Shown: positions 50,623 to 59,305 of the stretch, in pieces | Position numbering within the stretch: the stretch's first letter is position 1 | How the letters are laid out: each line of letters starts with the position of its first letter | Notes under the pieces: model-generated | What the model was told of the DNA's origin: nothing | The model's input: the letters and a program-made list of their open reading frames with translations, nothing else | Databases searched by the model: none | Made by a program: the position numbers and the translations under genes | Assembly: GCF_000275865.1 (NCBI RefSeq) | Contig: NZ_CM001555.1 | Span: forward strand, 1,515,099 to 1,579,098 | DNA length: 64,000 bases | Direction of reading: 5' to 3' | From: Methanofollis liminatans DSM 4140 | Lineage (GTDB): Archaea > Halobacteriota > Methanomicrobia > Methanomicrobiales > Methanofollaceae

Positions 50623-51384
50623 TTAGCATTGCCATGTCGAAACATAGACACAATCGTCATCCGGGTATTCATTCGGTGATACGTACCCCTGTCCAGACAG
50701 ATGATCATCGTCCAGCTGTCCCTGGGTATCAAAAATGACTGCCCCAACACAATTAGAATCATAACATGACTGGGAAGCGAGTTTCCAGGCATAAGCAATC
50801 GTATAATCGTAGTCAATAACATAAAGGAAGAAACGATCAGGAAGCTCCGTACTTGTCATTTTCGAGGAGGCAAATCCCAGAATCCCATGAGAATACTTTA
50901 ATGCTCCACCCCACTGTTCATCTTCAAGAACATGACAGGCATCAACGATAACCCACTTGTTTGTACTATCCCACTTTTTGTACACCTCATCACGAACAAC
51001 GGCTTCGTGCTGTAATAGTTGCCAATGGGCAAGTTGTATTTCTGTACCAACACCCGCATTACAACCATGGCCGAAGTGATAATGGAGATATGCTCCGTCC
51101 AGGCCCTGATAGCCGGAGTTCTGGCTCCCAAAGTCTGTTTCATCAACATTACCATCAGCAGCGCAGAAACTCTGGGACCAGCCAGCACCGTTTAACCGGC
51201 TTTGAACTACATCTCTCACAGCGGTTCCCCAACCGATCATGTCCATCTGCTGAAGGTCATAATCCTCAACATAGGAAATCGAATAACTATACGCTAACGA
51301 GGGAGCAGGCACTACCAGGGCGAATATTAAGATTACAAATATTGCCAGATAGATTCTGCAACTCTGGCTCTGCAATAACATCAT
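50623..51384 (-). CDS. Secreted caspase-like (clan CD-like) putative cysteine peptidase
   Basis: 253 residues. A signal peptide (IYLAIFVILIFALVVPAPSLAYS) is followed by a compact domain. A hydrophobic strand with YLHYHFGHGCNAG (His106-Gly) is followed 44 residues later by KWVIVDACHVLED (Cys150 after a hydrophobic strand, preceded by Asp-Ala). This HG … DAC order and spacing is that of clan CD peptidases (metacaspase, legumain, gingipain). SHGILGFASS follows. Several extra cysteines could form disulfides. The gene is clearly more AT-rich than its neighbours. First gene of a three-gene unit; no substrate known, and the catalytic assignment is inference from motifs only. Confidence 0.78.
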   Translation of the reverse strand: MMLLQSQSCRIYLAIFVILIFALVVPAPSLAYSYSISYVEDYDLQQMDMIGWGTAVRDVVQSRLNGAGWSQSFCAADGNVDETDFGSQNSGYQGLDGAYLHYHFGHGCNAGVGTEIQLAHWQLLQHEAVVRDEVYKKWDSTNKWVIVDACHVLEDEQWGGALKYSHGILGFASSKMTSTELPDRFFLYVIDYDYTIAYAWKLASQSCYDSNCVGAVIFDTQGQLDDDHLSGQGYVSPNEYPDDDCVYVSTWQC

Positions 51385-51562
51385 TTCCGATTTTCACCTC
51401 AAACAAGCCCATTCGATCAAAGAGAAGCACTTGATCGCCCGGACAAAAGAGCATCAGCACATGGAGATTAATATTCAAATAAAATCTTAGAAAAATTACT
51501 AAAATAATAGAAATCAATAAATATTATTTCGATACGAAAAACTAGAGTCGCAGATCATCTAG
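51385..51562. promoter_or_regulatory. AT-rich intergenic region upstream of the peptidase-like cassette
   Basis: 178 bp, strongly AT-rich at 51466-51545 (many TATT/AATA runs), in contrast with the GC-rich surroundings. On the minus strand several TATA-like elements (AATATTTATTG, ATTATTTTAG) lie 90-150 bp before the peptidase-like gene, giving a long leader. No gene recognised. Confidence 0.45.
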
Positions 51563-52063
51563 TCATACTAATTCAACCTCTGCAAGCGTCCTTCTCCACC
51601 CCACCATCGCAAAAAACCATAGAACAATCGAGAGCAACAACAGCACCAGACTGATCACGCAGAGGTCAGGTGACCACTGACCGTCCTGGAACGGCACCCC
51701 GCCATCACTCCCGGGCAGGATAAAATAGAGACACCCTGCGCAGATCCCGGCAACCATCGCCGCGGCCCCGGCAAAGGAAAGCAGAATAACGACCTTCAGA
51801 TCAGGGGAGGCCCGCATCACCGCCAGCCCGGGATCGGTCAGTTCATAATATTTCCATCGATGGCCGTCTTCTTTCAATGCAACCAGTCCGGCAGCTGTCA
51901 GGTGTTCGAGATGCTTCAACACCGTCGGGGGTGCAAGATCAAGCATGCCGGACAGCTCGGACAGGGTCATCCTGCGCCGATCAAGACATTTCAGGATCTC
52001 GATCCTTCTCTCAGATGCAAGGGCCTTGAGGATCTGGAGATCGAGAGAGAGGACCGTCATCAT
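51563..52063 (-). CDS. Membrane-anchored ArsR-type HTH regulator
   Basis: 166 residues. The N-terminal winged helix is ArsR-like: LDLQILKALASERRIEILKC, MTLSELSGMLDLAPPTVLKH, LTAAGLVALKEDGHRWKYYELT. Two TM helices follow (VVILLSFAGAAAMVAGICAG; LCVISLVLLLLSIVLWFFAMVG) with a short external loop. A DNA-binding domain tethered to the membrane suggests sensing of envelope conditions. Targets unknown; the adjacent secreted-peptidase cassette is an obvious candidate. Confidence 0.85.
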   Translation of the reverse strand: MMTVLSLDLQILKALASERRIEILKCLDRRRMTLSELSGMLDLAPPTVLKHLEHLTAAGLVALKEDGHRWKYYELTDPGLAVMRASPDLKVVILLSFAGAAAMVAGICAGCLYFILPGSDGGVPFQDGQWSPDLCVISLVLLLLSIVLWFFAMVGWRRTLAEVELV

Positions 52064-52094
52064 TCAATCGATTGACTTCGATCGCACAAATAGG

Positions 52095-52967
52095 TTAGCG
52101 GTCCACGGGGAGCCCCAGGATCGGCCCGCCGACCGTGAATACATCCCGCGCGATCCTGGCCAGCCCCCGCGCCGCACACCACTCGTCGTACACCGCGACC
52201 TTCCGCCGAAGCAGCCCTTCCACCTCGCCGGCGACGACCGGCGCCTTCGATCCGGCGAGGGCGACCTTCGCCCCGGGGTTCAACAGGAGCATGGCGGCGC
52301 ACTCCATCGCCGCGAACAGGGCGATCGTGCGGTCCTGCTCGGCCGGCGGGAGGGTGTGGGTGACCCCGGCGTGGAGGAAGGCATCGTTCGCCGTCTGGAG
52401 GCCGGCGTCGATCCGGCGGATCGCGTCCACGTCCAGCGCCCCGTGCTGCGTGCCCGGGGCGAAGATGCAGGCGTCGAAGGCGCCCACAATTCTTCCCCCG
52501 GAGACGAGGGTCGTCACCGTGTTCGAGGAGATGTCAGAGACGACCGCGTCCGGGCCCAGGTCGTGGCAGGCCTCGTAGGCGATGCCGATCTTCTCAGGGC
52601 TGGTCTGGTGGGAGTATGCCTTGAACCTGGGATCGGTCGGCGATCCCCGGTGGATCCCCGGGATCACCACGGCGGGCAGGCCGCTCCTCGCGATCTCGTC
52701 GTAGACATGGGTGCCGCCACCGATGTGCTTGCCCGCGCCCTCCCGCGAGACGACGCCGCGGTTCGCCACCTTTCCGATACCGGTGATCGCCGCGATCCCG
52801 TCGCCCATCGAGTAGCAGACCGCAATCCCCTCGATCTCCTCGAGGGGACAGAGGCGTTCGAGGTCGCCGACAACGAACTCCCGCGCCGCCTCGCGCGAAA
52901 TTTTGAAATGCCCTTCCTCAGACGAAAAGCGCATGGCCGTCGTGCCATGATCGATCCCGATGAACAT
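52095..52967 (-). CDS. Methanogenesis marker protein 12
   Basis: 290 residues with an ASKHA/sugar-kinase-like opening (MFIGIDHGTTAMRFSSEEG) and the methanogen-specific blocks MGDGIAAITGIGKVANRGVV and GIHRGSPTDPRFKAYSHQTSPEKIG, then GAFDACIFAPGTQHGALDVD. These match the methanogenesis-marker-12 family (TIGR03281), found only in methanogens and relatives; its biochemical role is unproven. ATG 52967; divergent from the epimerase with 33 bp between. Confidence 0.9.
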   Translation of the reverse strand: MFIGIDHGTTAMRFSSEEGHFKISREAAREFVVGDLERLCPLEEIEGIAVCYSMGDGIAAITGIGKVANRGVVSREGAGKHIGGGTHVYDEIARSGLPAVVIPGIHRGSPTDPRFKAYSHQTSPEKIGIAYEACHDLGPDAVVSDISSNTVTTLVSGGRIVGAFDACIFAPGTQHGALDVDAIRRIDAGLQTANDAFLHAGVTHTLPPAEQDRTIALFAAMECAAMLLLNPGAKVALAGSKAPVVAGEVEGLLRRKVAVYDEWCAARGLARIARDVFTVGGPILGLPVDR

Positions 52968-53000
52968 ACCAGTATTCCTATAGCATTGGAAGGCTATTCA

Positions 53001-53939
53001 ATGGTAATGTTCTGCATTGTCACAGGCGGTGCCGGGTTCATCGGCTCGCATACCGTGGACGCCCTCGTCGCACGCGGCGACGAGGTGGCGGTCATCGACA
53101 ACCTCAGCGCGGGAACCCCTGACAATATCGCCGCGCACCTGAAATCCGGGAAGGCGCGGCTCATTAAGGCCGACCTCCTCGACGACGGCTGGCAATCGGT
53201 CTTTGCCGGGGCCGGCCGGGTGTACCACATCGCCGCCGACCCGGACGTGCGCGGGAGCGCACAGGCGCCGGGCGCACAGGTCAAAAACAACATCGTGGCA
53301 ACCCAGCGGGTGCTCGACGCCATGCGCGTTCACGGCGTGCCCGAGATCGTCTTCACCTCGACCTCCACCGTCTACGGCGAGGCGGCGACCATACCGACGC
53401 CGGAGGACTACACCCCCATGCTCCCGATCTCGGTCTACGGGGCGTCGAAACTCGCCTGCGAGGCCCTGATCTCGGCCTACGCCCACTCGTTCGGCATGAC
53501 CGCCTGGATCTTCAGGTTCGCCAACATCATCGGCGAGCGCAGCGGCCACGGCGTGATCACCGACTTCATCAGGAAGTTGCATGAGAACCCGGCCGAACTC
53601 GAGATCCTGGGCGACGGGCGGCAGACGAAATCGTACCTCGACGTCAGGGCATGCGTCGCCGGTTTCGAGTACGCCGTGGCGCACTCCCGCGAGACGGTCA
53701 ACACCTTCAATATCGGCTCTGAGGACTGGATCGACGTCGTCGCCATCGCCGACATCATCACGGCGGAGATGGGGCTCTCGGGCGTGAAATACCGGTTCAC
53801 CGGCGGCGCGCGCGGCTGGGTCGGGGACGTCCCGCGGATGCAGCTCTCGGTCGGGCGGATGAAGGCGCTGGGCTGGACGCCGGCGATCGGCTCGGAAGAG
53901 AGCGTCAGAAAGACCGTCCGCGCCATGCTGCAGGGATGA
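53001..53939 (+). CDS. NAD-dependent nucleotide-sugar epimerase
   Basis: 312 residues, extended SDR. NAD motif VTGGAGFIGSHTVDAL, then VYHIAADPDVRGS, the catalytic Ser/Thr in TSTSTVYGEA and YxxxK in VYGASKLACEAL, and SGHGVITDFIRKLHENP with the substrate-domain ending. Similar to UDP-glucose 4-epimerase/UDP-glucuronate epimerase types; the exact sugar is not visible. ATG 53001 after GGAAGG is preferred; 53007 is possible. One base before the next gene. Confidence 0.93.
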   Translation: MVMFCIVTGGAGFIGSHTVDALVARGDEVAVIDNLSAGTPDNIAAHLKSGKARLIKADLLDDGWQSVFAGAGRVYHIAADPDVRGSAQAPGAQVKNNIVATQRVLDAMRVHGVPEIVFTSTSTVYGEAATIPTPEDYTPMLPISVYGASKLACEALISAYAHSFGMTAWIFRFANIIGERSGHGVITDFIRKLHENPAELEILGDGRQTKSYLDVRACVAGFEYAVAHSRETVNTFNIGSEDWIDVVAIADIITAEMGLSGVKYRFTGGARGWVGDVPRMQLSVGRMKALGWTPAIGSEESVRKTVRAMLQG

Positions 53940-53940
53940 T

Positions 53941-54420
53941 ATGGACCTGATCGCAACGATCCTCCTGGCCGTCCAGAGCGCCCTGCCGTTCTGGGAGTCG
54001 CGGTATGCGATCCCCCTCGCCATACAGGGGGGCTACCCGCCGGCGCTGGCGTTTGCCGTCGGGTTTGCGAGCAACCTCGCCGTCGTCGTCGTGCTCCTTC
54101 TCCTGCTGGAGCCGGTCTCGGGCTTCCTGAGTGCGCATTCGAAGATTTTTGAGCGGTTCTTCGACTGGCTCTTTGCCAGGACGCGCCGGCACACCGAGCG
54201 GTTCGAGCGCTGGGGGGCGCTTGCCCTCGTCCCCTTCGTCGCCGTGCCCATCCCGGTGACCGGGTCGTGGACCGCCTGCGCGGCGGCGTTCGTCTTCGGG
54301 ATCCGCTTCCGCTACGCCCTCCCCGCGATCGCCGCCGGGATGATCGTTGCCATCACCATCACTACCATTACCATGCTCGGGATCACCATTATACAGGGAA
54401 TACCTGGAGGATACCCATGA
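53941..54420 (+). CDS. COG2426-type small membrane transport protein
   Basis: 159 residues, four or five TM helices. The opening SALPFWESRYAIPLAIQGGYPPALAF, the central RHTERFERWGALALVPFVAVPIPVTGSW and the end AAGMIVAITITTITMLGI match the 'putative small multi-drug export' (COG2426) family. Function unproven. It overlaps apgM by 4 bp. Confidence 0.88.
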   Translation: MDLIATILLAVQSALPFWESRYAIPLAIQGGYPPALAFAVGFASNLAVVVVLLLLLEPVSGFLSAHSKIFERFFDWLFARTRRHTERFERWGALALVPFVAVPIPVTGSWTACAAAFVFGIRFRYALPAIAAGMIVAITITTITMLGITIIQGIPGGYP

Positions 54421-55592
54421 AATACATCGTCGTTCTCGGGGACGGGATGGCCGACGAGCCCATTGAGGAACTCGGCGGGAAAACGCCCCTTGAATATGCA
54501 GATACCCCCAATATGGACCGGGTGGCGCGGGAAGGATCCTGTGGCCTTTTGCGCACGGTAAAAGACGTCTACGAGCCTGGCAGCGACGTCGCCAACCTCT
54601 CGGTGCTCGGCTACGATCCCGGCACCTGCTATACGGGCCGGGGCCCCCTCGAAGCCGCCAGCATGGGCATCGACCTCGCCCCGACCGATTATGCGTATCG
54701 CTTCAACCTGGTCACGGTGCGCAGGGGCGTGATGGAGGACTTCAACGCCGGGCACATCACCAGCCAGGAGGGGGCCGCCCTCATTGCCTCATTGCAGGGG
54801 AAGGTGCCGGGCGTCGAGTTCCACCCGGGCATCTCGTACCGGAACCTGATGGTCGTCCACGGCGCAAAGGGGTCGGTGACCACCCCGCCCCACGATATCG
54901 TCGGGCAGGAGACGGCGCCGCACCTTCCTGACGGCCCGGACGCACCCCTGCTCTCCCGGTGCATGGAGGCGGCTACGGCGGCCTTCGCCGACCACCCGGT
55001 AAACCGGGCGCGCATCGCCGCCGGAAAACTCCCGGCTACGACGATATGGCCGTGGAGCGGAGGAAAGCGGCCGTCCATCCCCGCGTTCCATGAGCGTTGG
55101 GGGCTCTCGGGCGGGATGATCTCGGCGGTCGATCTCCTCAACGGCATCGCCCGCTACGCGGGGATGGAGGTGATCCAGGTCCCCGGCGCCACCGGTTTCC
55201 TGGACACCGACTACGCCGCAAAGGCCCGGTACGCCCTGGAGGCGATCGAGCGTCTCGACTTCGTCTACGTCCACGTCGAGGCGCCGGACGAGGCCGGGCA
55301 TATGGGGAGCGTGGAGGAGAAGGTGCGGGCGATCGAGGGGGTCGACGGGATCGTCGGCACGATCCTGGACCACTTCGACGGCACGGTCGCCGTCCTCCCC
55401 GACCACCCGACCCCGATCAGGCTGAAGACCCATACCCGCGACCCGGTGCCGTTTGCGATCCGCGGCCGGGCGCGGGACGGAACCGCCGTCTATTCGGAAC
55501 GGGAGGCGGCGAACGGCGCCTTCGGTCTGGTCGAGGGGCCGGATTTCCTCTCCCTCCTCTTCGGGAAGAAACCCTTCGAACAGAAGGAATAA
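54417..55592 (+). CDS. apgM: 2,3-bisphosphoglycerate-independent phosphoglycerate mutase, archaeal type
   Basis: 391 residues of the alkaline-phosphatase superfamily: IVVLGDGMADEPIEELGGKTPLE, NLSVLGYDP, GPLEAASMGIDL, YVHVEAPDEAGHMG and VAVLPDHPTPIRLKTHT hold the metal ligands and phosphorylated Ser/Thr region. It interconverts 3- and 2-phosphoglycerate in gluconeogenesis. ATG 54417 overlaps the upstream stop (ATGA), which decides the start. A six-T run follows at about 55603-55608. Confidence 0.95.
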   Translation: MKYIVVLGDGMADEPIEELGGKTPLEYADTPNMDRVAREGSCGLLRTVKDVYEPGSDVANLSVLGYDPGTCYTGRGPLEAASMGIDLAPTDYAYRFNLVTVRRGVMEDFNAGHITSQEGAALIASLQGKVPGVEFHPGISYRNLMVVHGAKGSVTTPPHDIVGQETAPHLPDGPDAPLLSRCMEAATAAFADHPVNRARIAAGKLPATTIWPWSGGKRPSIPAFHERWGLSGGMISAVDLLNGIARYAGMEVIQVPGATGFLDTDYAAKARYALEAIERLDFVYVHVEAPDEAGHMGSVEEKVRAIEGVDGIVGTILDHFDGTVAVLPDHPTPIRLKTHTRDPVPFAIRGRARDGTAVYSEREAANGAFGLVEGPDFLSLLFGKKPFEQKE

Positions 55593-55761
55593 CAAAAAAC
55601 TCTTTTTTGAAAAGCGGTTGCGGCATCAGCACCCTGCTTCATCACCGATCAGTGGGGGTAACTCTCATCATCTGCCGCAGTGGACCCTGTATGGTTCCAG
55701 AGAATATTATATTGGTGAGCCCCGGTAATTATTGTTCGTAACTGCCACCAGAGAGAAGACC
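55593..55761 (+). promoter_or_regulatory. Intergenic region with T-run terminator and promoter
   Basis: AAAAAACTCTTTTTTG (about 55594-55609) can terminate apgM. Further right, AATATTATATTGG (about 55703-55715) is a good TATA element some 47-58 bp upstream of the ATG at 55762. The TAATTATTG at about 55726-55734 is a weaker alternative. No gene between. Confidence 0.5.
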
Positions 55762-57315
55762 ATGGCACCATTCAGCATCGCCAGCACGATCCGGGAGATC
55801 GAAAGAGAGGTCGGCACCCTCTCGCCGATGCAGAAGATCCTGCTCGGGACAGACGGATCCGTGACCGCTATCCTGGAAAACGTGCTCGGATGCCGGGTAG
55901 AGGTCGCCACCCTCCTGCAGCGGATCGTCCCGGCAGACGAGAAGGTTGCGGCAGACCTCGACATTCCCGCAGGGGAAGAGGTCAACCACCGCATCGTGAC
56001 CCTGAACAACGGCGATACCGGGGAAACGCTCATGTACGCCGTCTCGGACACGCCGCTCAGCAGGCTCGACCCGGCGTTCAGGCAGGACCTCATGCGGGCC
56101 GACATCCCGATCGGCCGGATCATGCAGATGCACCGGATCGAGGCGCGCAGAGAACTCAAGGAGGCCGGCGTCGTCGCCGCCGATACCGAACTCAGCCGGA
56201 TATTCGGAATATACCGCCACGAACCCCTCCTCTCCCGGAAGTACCAGATCATCAACCGGGGAAAACCTCTCATCGCCATCAACGAGACCTTCCCGTACGG
56301 GACGTTTGCCGACGATACCCGGGTGGTCGTGGAGGCCCCGGCACGGATCCACATGACCCTGATCGATATGAACGGGAGTTCGGGGCGCGTCGACGGCGGG
56401 ATCGGGATCTCTCTCGAAGAGCCGACGATCGTGCTTGAGGCGAGGCGGAGCGAGGAGATCGCGGTCCACGGCGATCAAGAGAGTGCGGAGACGGTAAAAA
56501 AGACGGCCGAGCAGGTGCTCAGGGCGATGGGCGTGAACGGCGGCGCCGATATCACCCTGCGGCACACATATCCCAGGCATGCCGGCCTCGGGAGCGGCAC
56601 CCAGCTCGCCCTCGCCACCGCCCGGGCGCTTGCCGAACTCTACCGGCGGCCCGCACCCGGCGGCGCGCCCCCCTGCACAAGAGAGATTGCAGCCCTCGCC
56701 GGGCGGGGCGGCACATCAGGGATCGGGACGGCGGCCTTCGAGTCGGGCGGGTTTGTCCTTGACGGCGGGCACAGTTTCGGGGCGTCGGGAGAGAAAAACG
56801 ACTTCAGGCCATCGGCGGCGTCCCGCGGGATCAGGCCGGCGCCGGTGGTGCTCAGGCACGCCTTCCCGACAGACTGGCAGATCCTCCTTGCCACCCCGAA
56901 GGTCGGCGCCGGGGTCAGCGGGCAACAGGAGAAGGACATCTTCAGGGACCACTGCCCGGTCCCCCTCGGGGAGGTGCAGGCGCTCTGCCACACGATCCTG
57001 ATGCAGATGCTGCCCGGGATCGTCGATCGCGACCTCGACCTCTTCGGGTCTGCGGTGAACACGATCCAGGAGATCGGGTTCAAACGCGTCGAGCACAGCC
57101 TCCAGCCGCCCCGGACACAGGAACTGATTGCGGCGCTGAGGAGCACAGACGCCGCATGCGTGGGCCTGAGCTCCTTCGGGCCGACGGTCTATGCGATCGG
57201 CGACACCGGGATGATCGCGGCCGAGCACGCCGCAAAGGAGGCGATGGGAGGGTGTGGAGGGACGACGGTCCTCACCCGGGCGCGCAACCGCGGGGCAGAG
57301 ATCAGGACGGCATAA
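55762..57315 (+). CDS. Fused DUF98 chorismate-lyase-like / beta-RFA-P synthase
   Basis: 517 residues, two enzymes of one pathway. Residues about 15-185 are a DUF98/UbiC-like chorismate lyase domain (SPMQKILLGTDGSVTAILEN, GEEVNHRIVTLNNGDTGETL, FRQDLMRADIPIGRIM), expected to make 4-hydroxybenzoate. Residues about 190-517 are a GHMP-type beta-ribofuranosylaminobenzene-phosphate synthase (VEAPARIHMTLIDMNGSSGR, RHAGLGSGTQLALATARA, RGGTSGIGTAAFESGGFVLDGG). The latter condenses a para-substituted benzoate with PRPP at the start of methanopterin synthesis. ATG 55762 is preferred over TTG 55732. Confidence 0.92.
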   Translation: MAPFSIASTIREIEREVGTLSPMQKILLGTDGSVTAILENVLGCRVEVATLLQRIVPADEKVAADLDIPAGEEVNHRIVTLNNGDTGETLMYAVSDTPLSRLDPAFRQDLMRADIPIGRIMQMHRIEARRELKEAGVVAADTELSRIFGIYRHEPLLSRKYQIINRGKPLIAINETFPYGTFADDTRVVVEAPARIHMTLIDMNGSSGRVDGGIGISLEEPTIVLEARRSEEIAVHGDQESAETVKKTAEQVLRAMGVNGGADITLRHTYPRHAGLGSGTQLALATARALAELYRRPAPGGAPPCTREIAALAGRGGTSGIGTAAFESGGFVLDGGHSFGASGEKNDFRPSAASRGIRPAPVVLRHAFPTDWQILLATPKVGAGVSGQQEKDIFRDHCPVPLGEVQALCHTILMQMLPGIVDRDLDLFGSAVNTIQEIGFKRVEHSLQPPRTQELIAALRSTDAACVGLSSFGPTVYAIGDTGMIAAEHAAKEAMGGCGGTTVLTRARNRGAEIRTA

Positions 57316-57469
57316 GCGAGATTCGGGTCCGGTCGAAGACCCGGCCTGAAACACGGACCCCATTTCCCCTGAGAAACATCCCTGCAGCGTTCACCCGGAT
57401 GTCCGCAATCCGGTTCCCTGAAGAGTATCCAGCGCATATTAGATATCAGACCACCATCTATCTGTGATC

Positions 57470-58054
57470 ATGACGCCGACAAAAAAGACACTCACTCTGG
57501 GTATCACCGTCAACCTGGACAACTACGAGAATATCCGCCTTGAAATCACGGGCGAGGTCGGTTCGCCCGAGGAAGCCGACGGCCTCGCGGGCTTCCTCGA
57601 CGCCACCCTTGCCCGTCTCGGGCGCGGCGACGAGGCGACGGCAGAACGTGTGGACACCTATCGAAAACGTGTGTTCTCGATGAAGGCGACGGAAAAACAC
57701 CCCGAACCCGGGGTGCAGACGGTGCTGACGCCTGTTGCCGTGGAAGCGCCCCAGGAACCCGTGGCGAAGCCCGTACCGGAACCGGCCGTTGCAAAGGATC
57801 AGCCAGAGCCGGCCCGGGCAACGGCAGAACCAGAACCCACAACGACGCCCGGCCCTGCGGCGGCAATGGCAAAACCTCTCGCCCATGCACCGGAAACACC
57901 GGCGAAAAAGGCGCCTGAACCTGCTGCAGCGACACCAGACCTCTGCGAAGAGTGCAAAGCCGCCGTGACAAAGACCCAGAAGCAGATGAGCCAGCTCTTC
58001 CTGAACCGGACGCTCTGCAAGGCCTGCATGGACCGGCTGACCCACCCGCGGTGA
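57470..58054 (+). CDS. Hypothetical zinc-motif protein with Pro/Ala-rich linker
   Basis: About 194 residues, unrecognised. Residues 1-70 form a predicted alpha/beta domain (LTLGITVNLDNYENIRLEIT, EADGLAGFLDATLARLG, TYRKRVFSM). Residues 75-150 are a low-complexity Pro/Ala/Glu linker. The last 40 residues carry CEEC and CKAC pairs (LCEECKAAVTKTQ … LCKACMDRLTHPR), a treble-clef-like zinc site. No signal or TM, so cytoplasmic. It precedes orc1/cdc6 by 64 bp on the same strand. ATG 57470 is preferred over GTG 57464. Confidence 0.75.
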   Translation: MTPTKKTLTLGITVNLDNYENIRLEITGEVGSPEEADGLAGFLDATLARLGRGDEATAERVDTYRKRVFSMKATEKHPEPGVQTVLTPVAVEAPQEPVAKPVPEPAVAKDQPEPARATAEPEPTTTPGPAAAMAKPLAHAPETPAKKAPEPAAATPDLCEECKAAVTKTQKQMSQLFLNRTLCKACMDRLTHPR

Positions 58055-58118
58055 GACAACGGCGCAGGAGACGCACGGCGTCCAATATAATATATAGGCC
58101 CGGCACGAGGGATCAATA

Positions 58119-59243
58119 ATGAAACGGGACCTGCTCATGTGGGACGAAACGCTCTTTCGAGACCCCGAGGTGTTTGAAATCGACTACGTCCCCGAGCAGT
58201 TCGACTACCGCGAGACCCAGATGCGGGAGCTCGCCTTCCAGATCAAACCCGGCCTGCGAGGCGGCCGCCCCCTGAACACGATCTGCAGGGGGCTTCCCGG
58301 CACCGGCAAGACGACAAGCGTGCGCAAACTCTTCACCCAGATCGAGGAGGCCACCAGAAAACTCATTCCGGTGTACATCAACTGCCAGATCGACAACACC
58401 AAGTTCGCCATCTTTGCCCAGATCTATCATAAACTCTCGGGTCATCTCCCGCCGACCTCGGGCACCTCGTTCAAGCAGATCTTCGACGCCATCTGCCGGA
58501 TCCTCCTGAAGGAGGAGGCAGTCCTCCTCGTCGCCCTCGACGACGCCAACTACCTCCTCTACGAAAATGAGATCAACCGGGTGCTCTACGCACTCCTCAG
58601 GGCGCACGAGTCCTATCCGGGCACCAGAATAGGGGTGATCACGATCATCTCCGATCTGAGCGTCGACCTCTCGCGTGAGGTCGACCCGAGGGTCGCCTCG
58701 GTCTTCCGGCCGACCGAGATCTATTTTCCACCCTATTCGGCAGACGAGGTCAGGCACATCCTCACCGAGCGGGTGCTCACCGGCCTCTACCCTGGCGTGC
58801 TCCCTGATACGATGCTCGACCTCGTCATCGAGCAGACCATGAAGAGCGGCGACCTGCGGGTCGGGCTTGACCTGCTGAAGAGGGCGGCTTTAAACGCCGA
58901 AAAGGATGCACGCCGGCGGATCGAGGAGGACGATGTCTGCCGCGCATACCAGATCTCGAAGTACCTCCACCTCACCTTCACCCTGCGGACCCTGAAAACC
59001 GAGGAGAAAAATCTGCTCAGGACGATCGCCACAATGAGCGTCGGCGGCAATGAGATGAACGCCGGCGAGGTCTATAAGCATGCAAAACAGGAAGCAAAAC
59101 TCGGTTACACCCGTTTCCACGAGATCGTCAAGAAGCTTGACGCAATAAGGCTGATAAACCTCGATTACCGGGAGGGACGGGGCCGGACACGGGTGATCAC
59201 GCTCAGGTACGAGCCGCAGCGCGTCCTCGAACTGCTGGACTGA
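58119..59243 (+). CDS. cdc6: Orc1/Cdc6-family replication initiator
   Basis: 374 residues. AAA+ ATPase with Walker A GLPGTGKTT (58-66), Walker B LLVALDDANYLLYE, sensor-1 region GVITIISDLSV and sensor-2 MKSGDLRVGLDLLKRA. A C-terminal winged helix follows (LKTEEKNLLRTIATM … YTRFHEIVKKLDAIRLINLDYREGRGRTR). It binds origin repeats and loads MCM. The N-terminus (MKRDLLMWDETLFRDPEVFEIDYVPEQFDYRE) is typical of methanogen Cdc6. A TATA-like CCAATATAATATATAGG lies just upstream. No origin-recognition repeats were seen nearby, so the gene may not mark an active origin. Confidence 0.94.
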   Translation: MKRDLLMWDETLFRDPEVFEIDYVPEQFDYRETQMRELAFQIKPGLRGGRPLNTICRGLPGTGKTTSVRKLFTQIEEATRKLIPVYINCQIDNTKFAIFAQIYHKLSGHLPPTSGTSFKQIFDAICRILLKEEAVLLVALDDANYLLYENEINRVLYALLRAHESYPGTRIGVITIISDLSVDLSREVDPRVASVFRPTEIYFPPYSADEVRHILTERVLTGLYPGVLPDTMLDLVIEQTMKSGDLRVGLDLLKRAALNAEKDARRRIEEDDVCRAYQISKYLHLTFTLRTLKTEEKNLLRTIATMSVGGNEMNAGEVYKHAKQEAKLGYTRFHEIVKKLDAIRLINLDYREGRGRTRVITLRYEPQRVLELLD

Positions 59244-59305
59244 GCGATCGATTGGCAAGTCTTATCTATTCTCTTTGCGTTGTTTATGTGAACGGTGATA
59301 TTTCC

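Noticed and set aside
58055-58118. Replication origin beside orc1/cdc6
   Set aside because: The 64-bp gap before the gene and the 62 bp before mch contain no repeated origin-recognition boxes or long AT-rich unwinding element.
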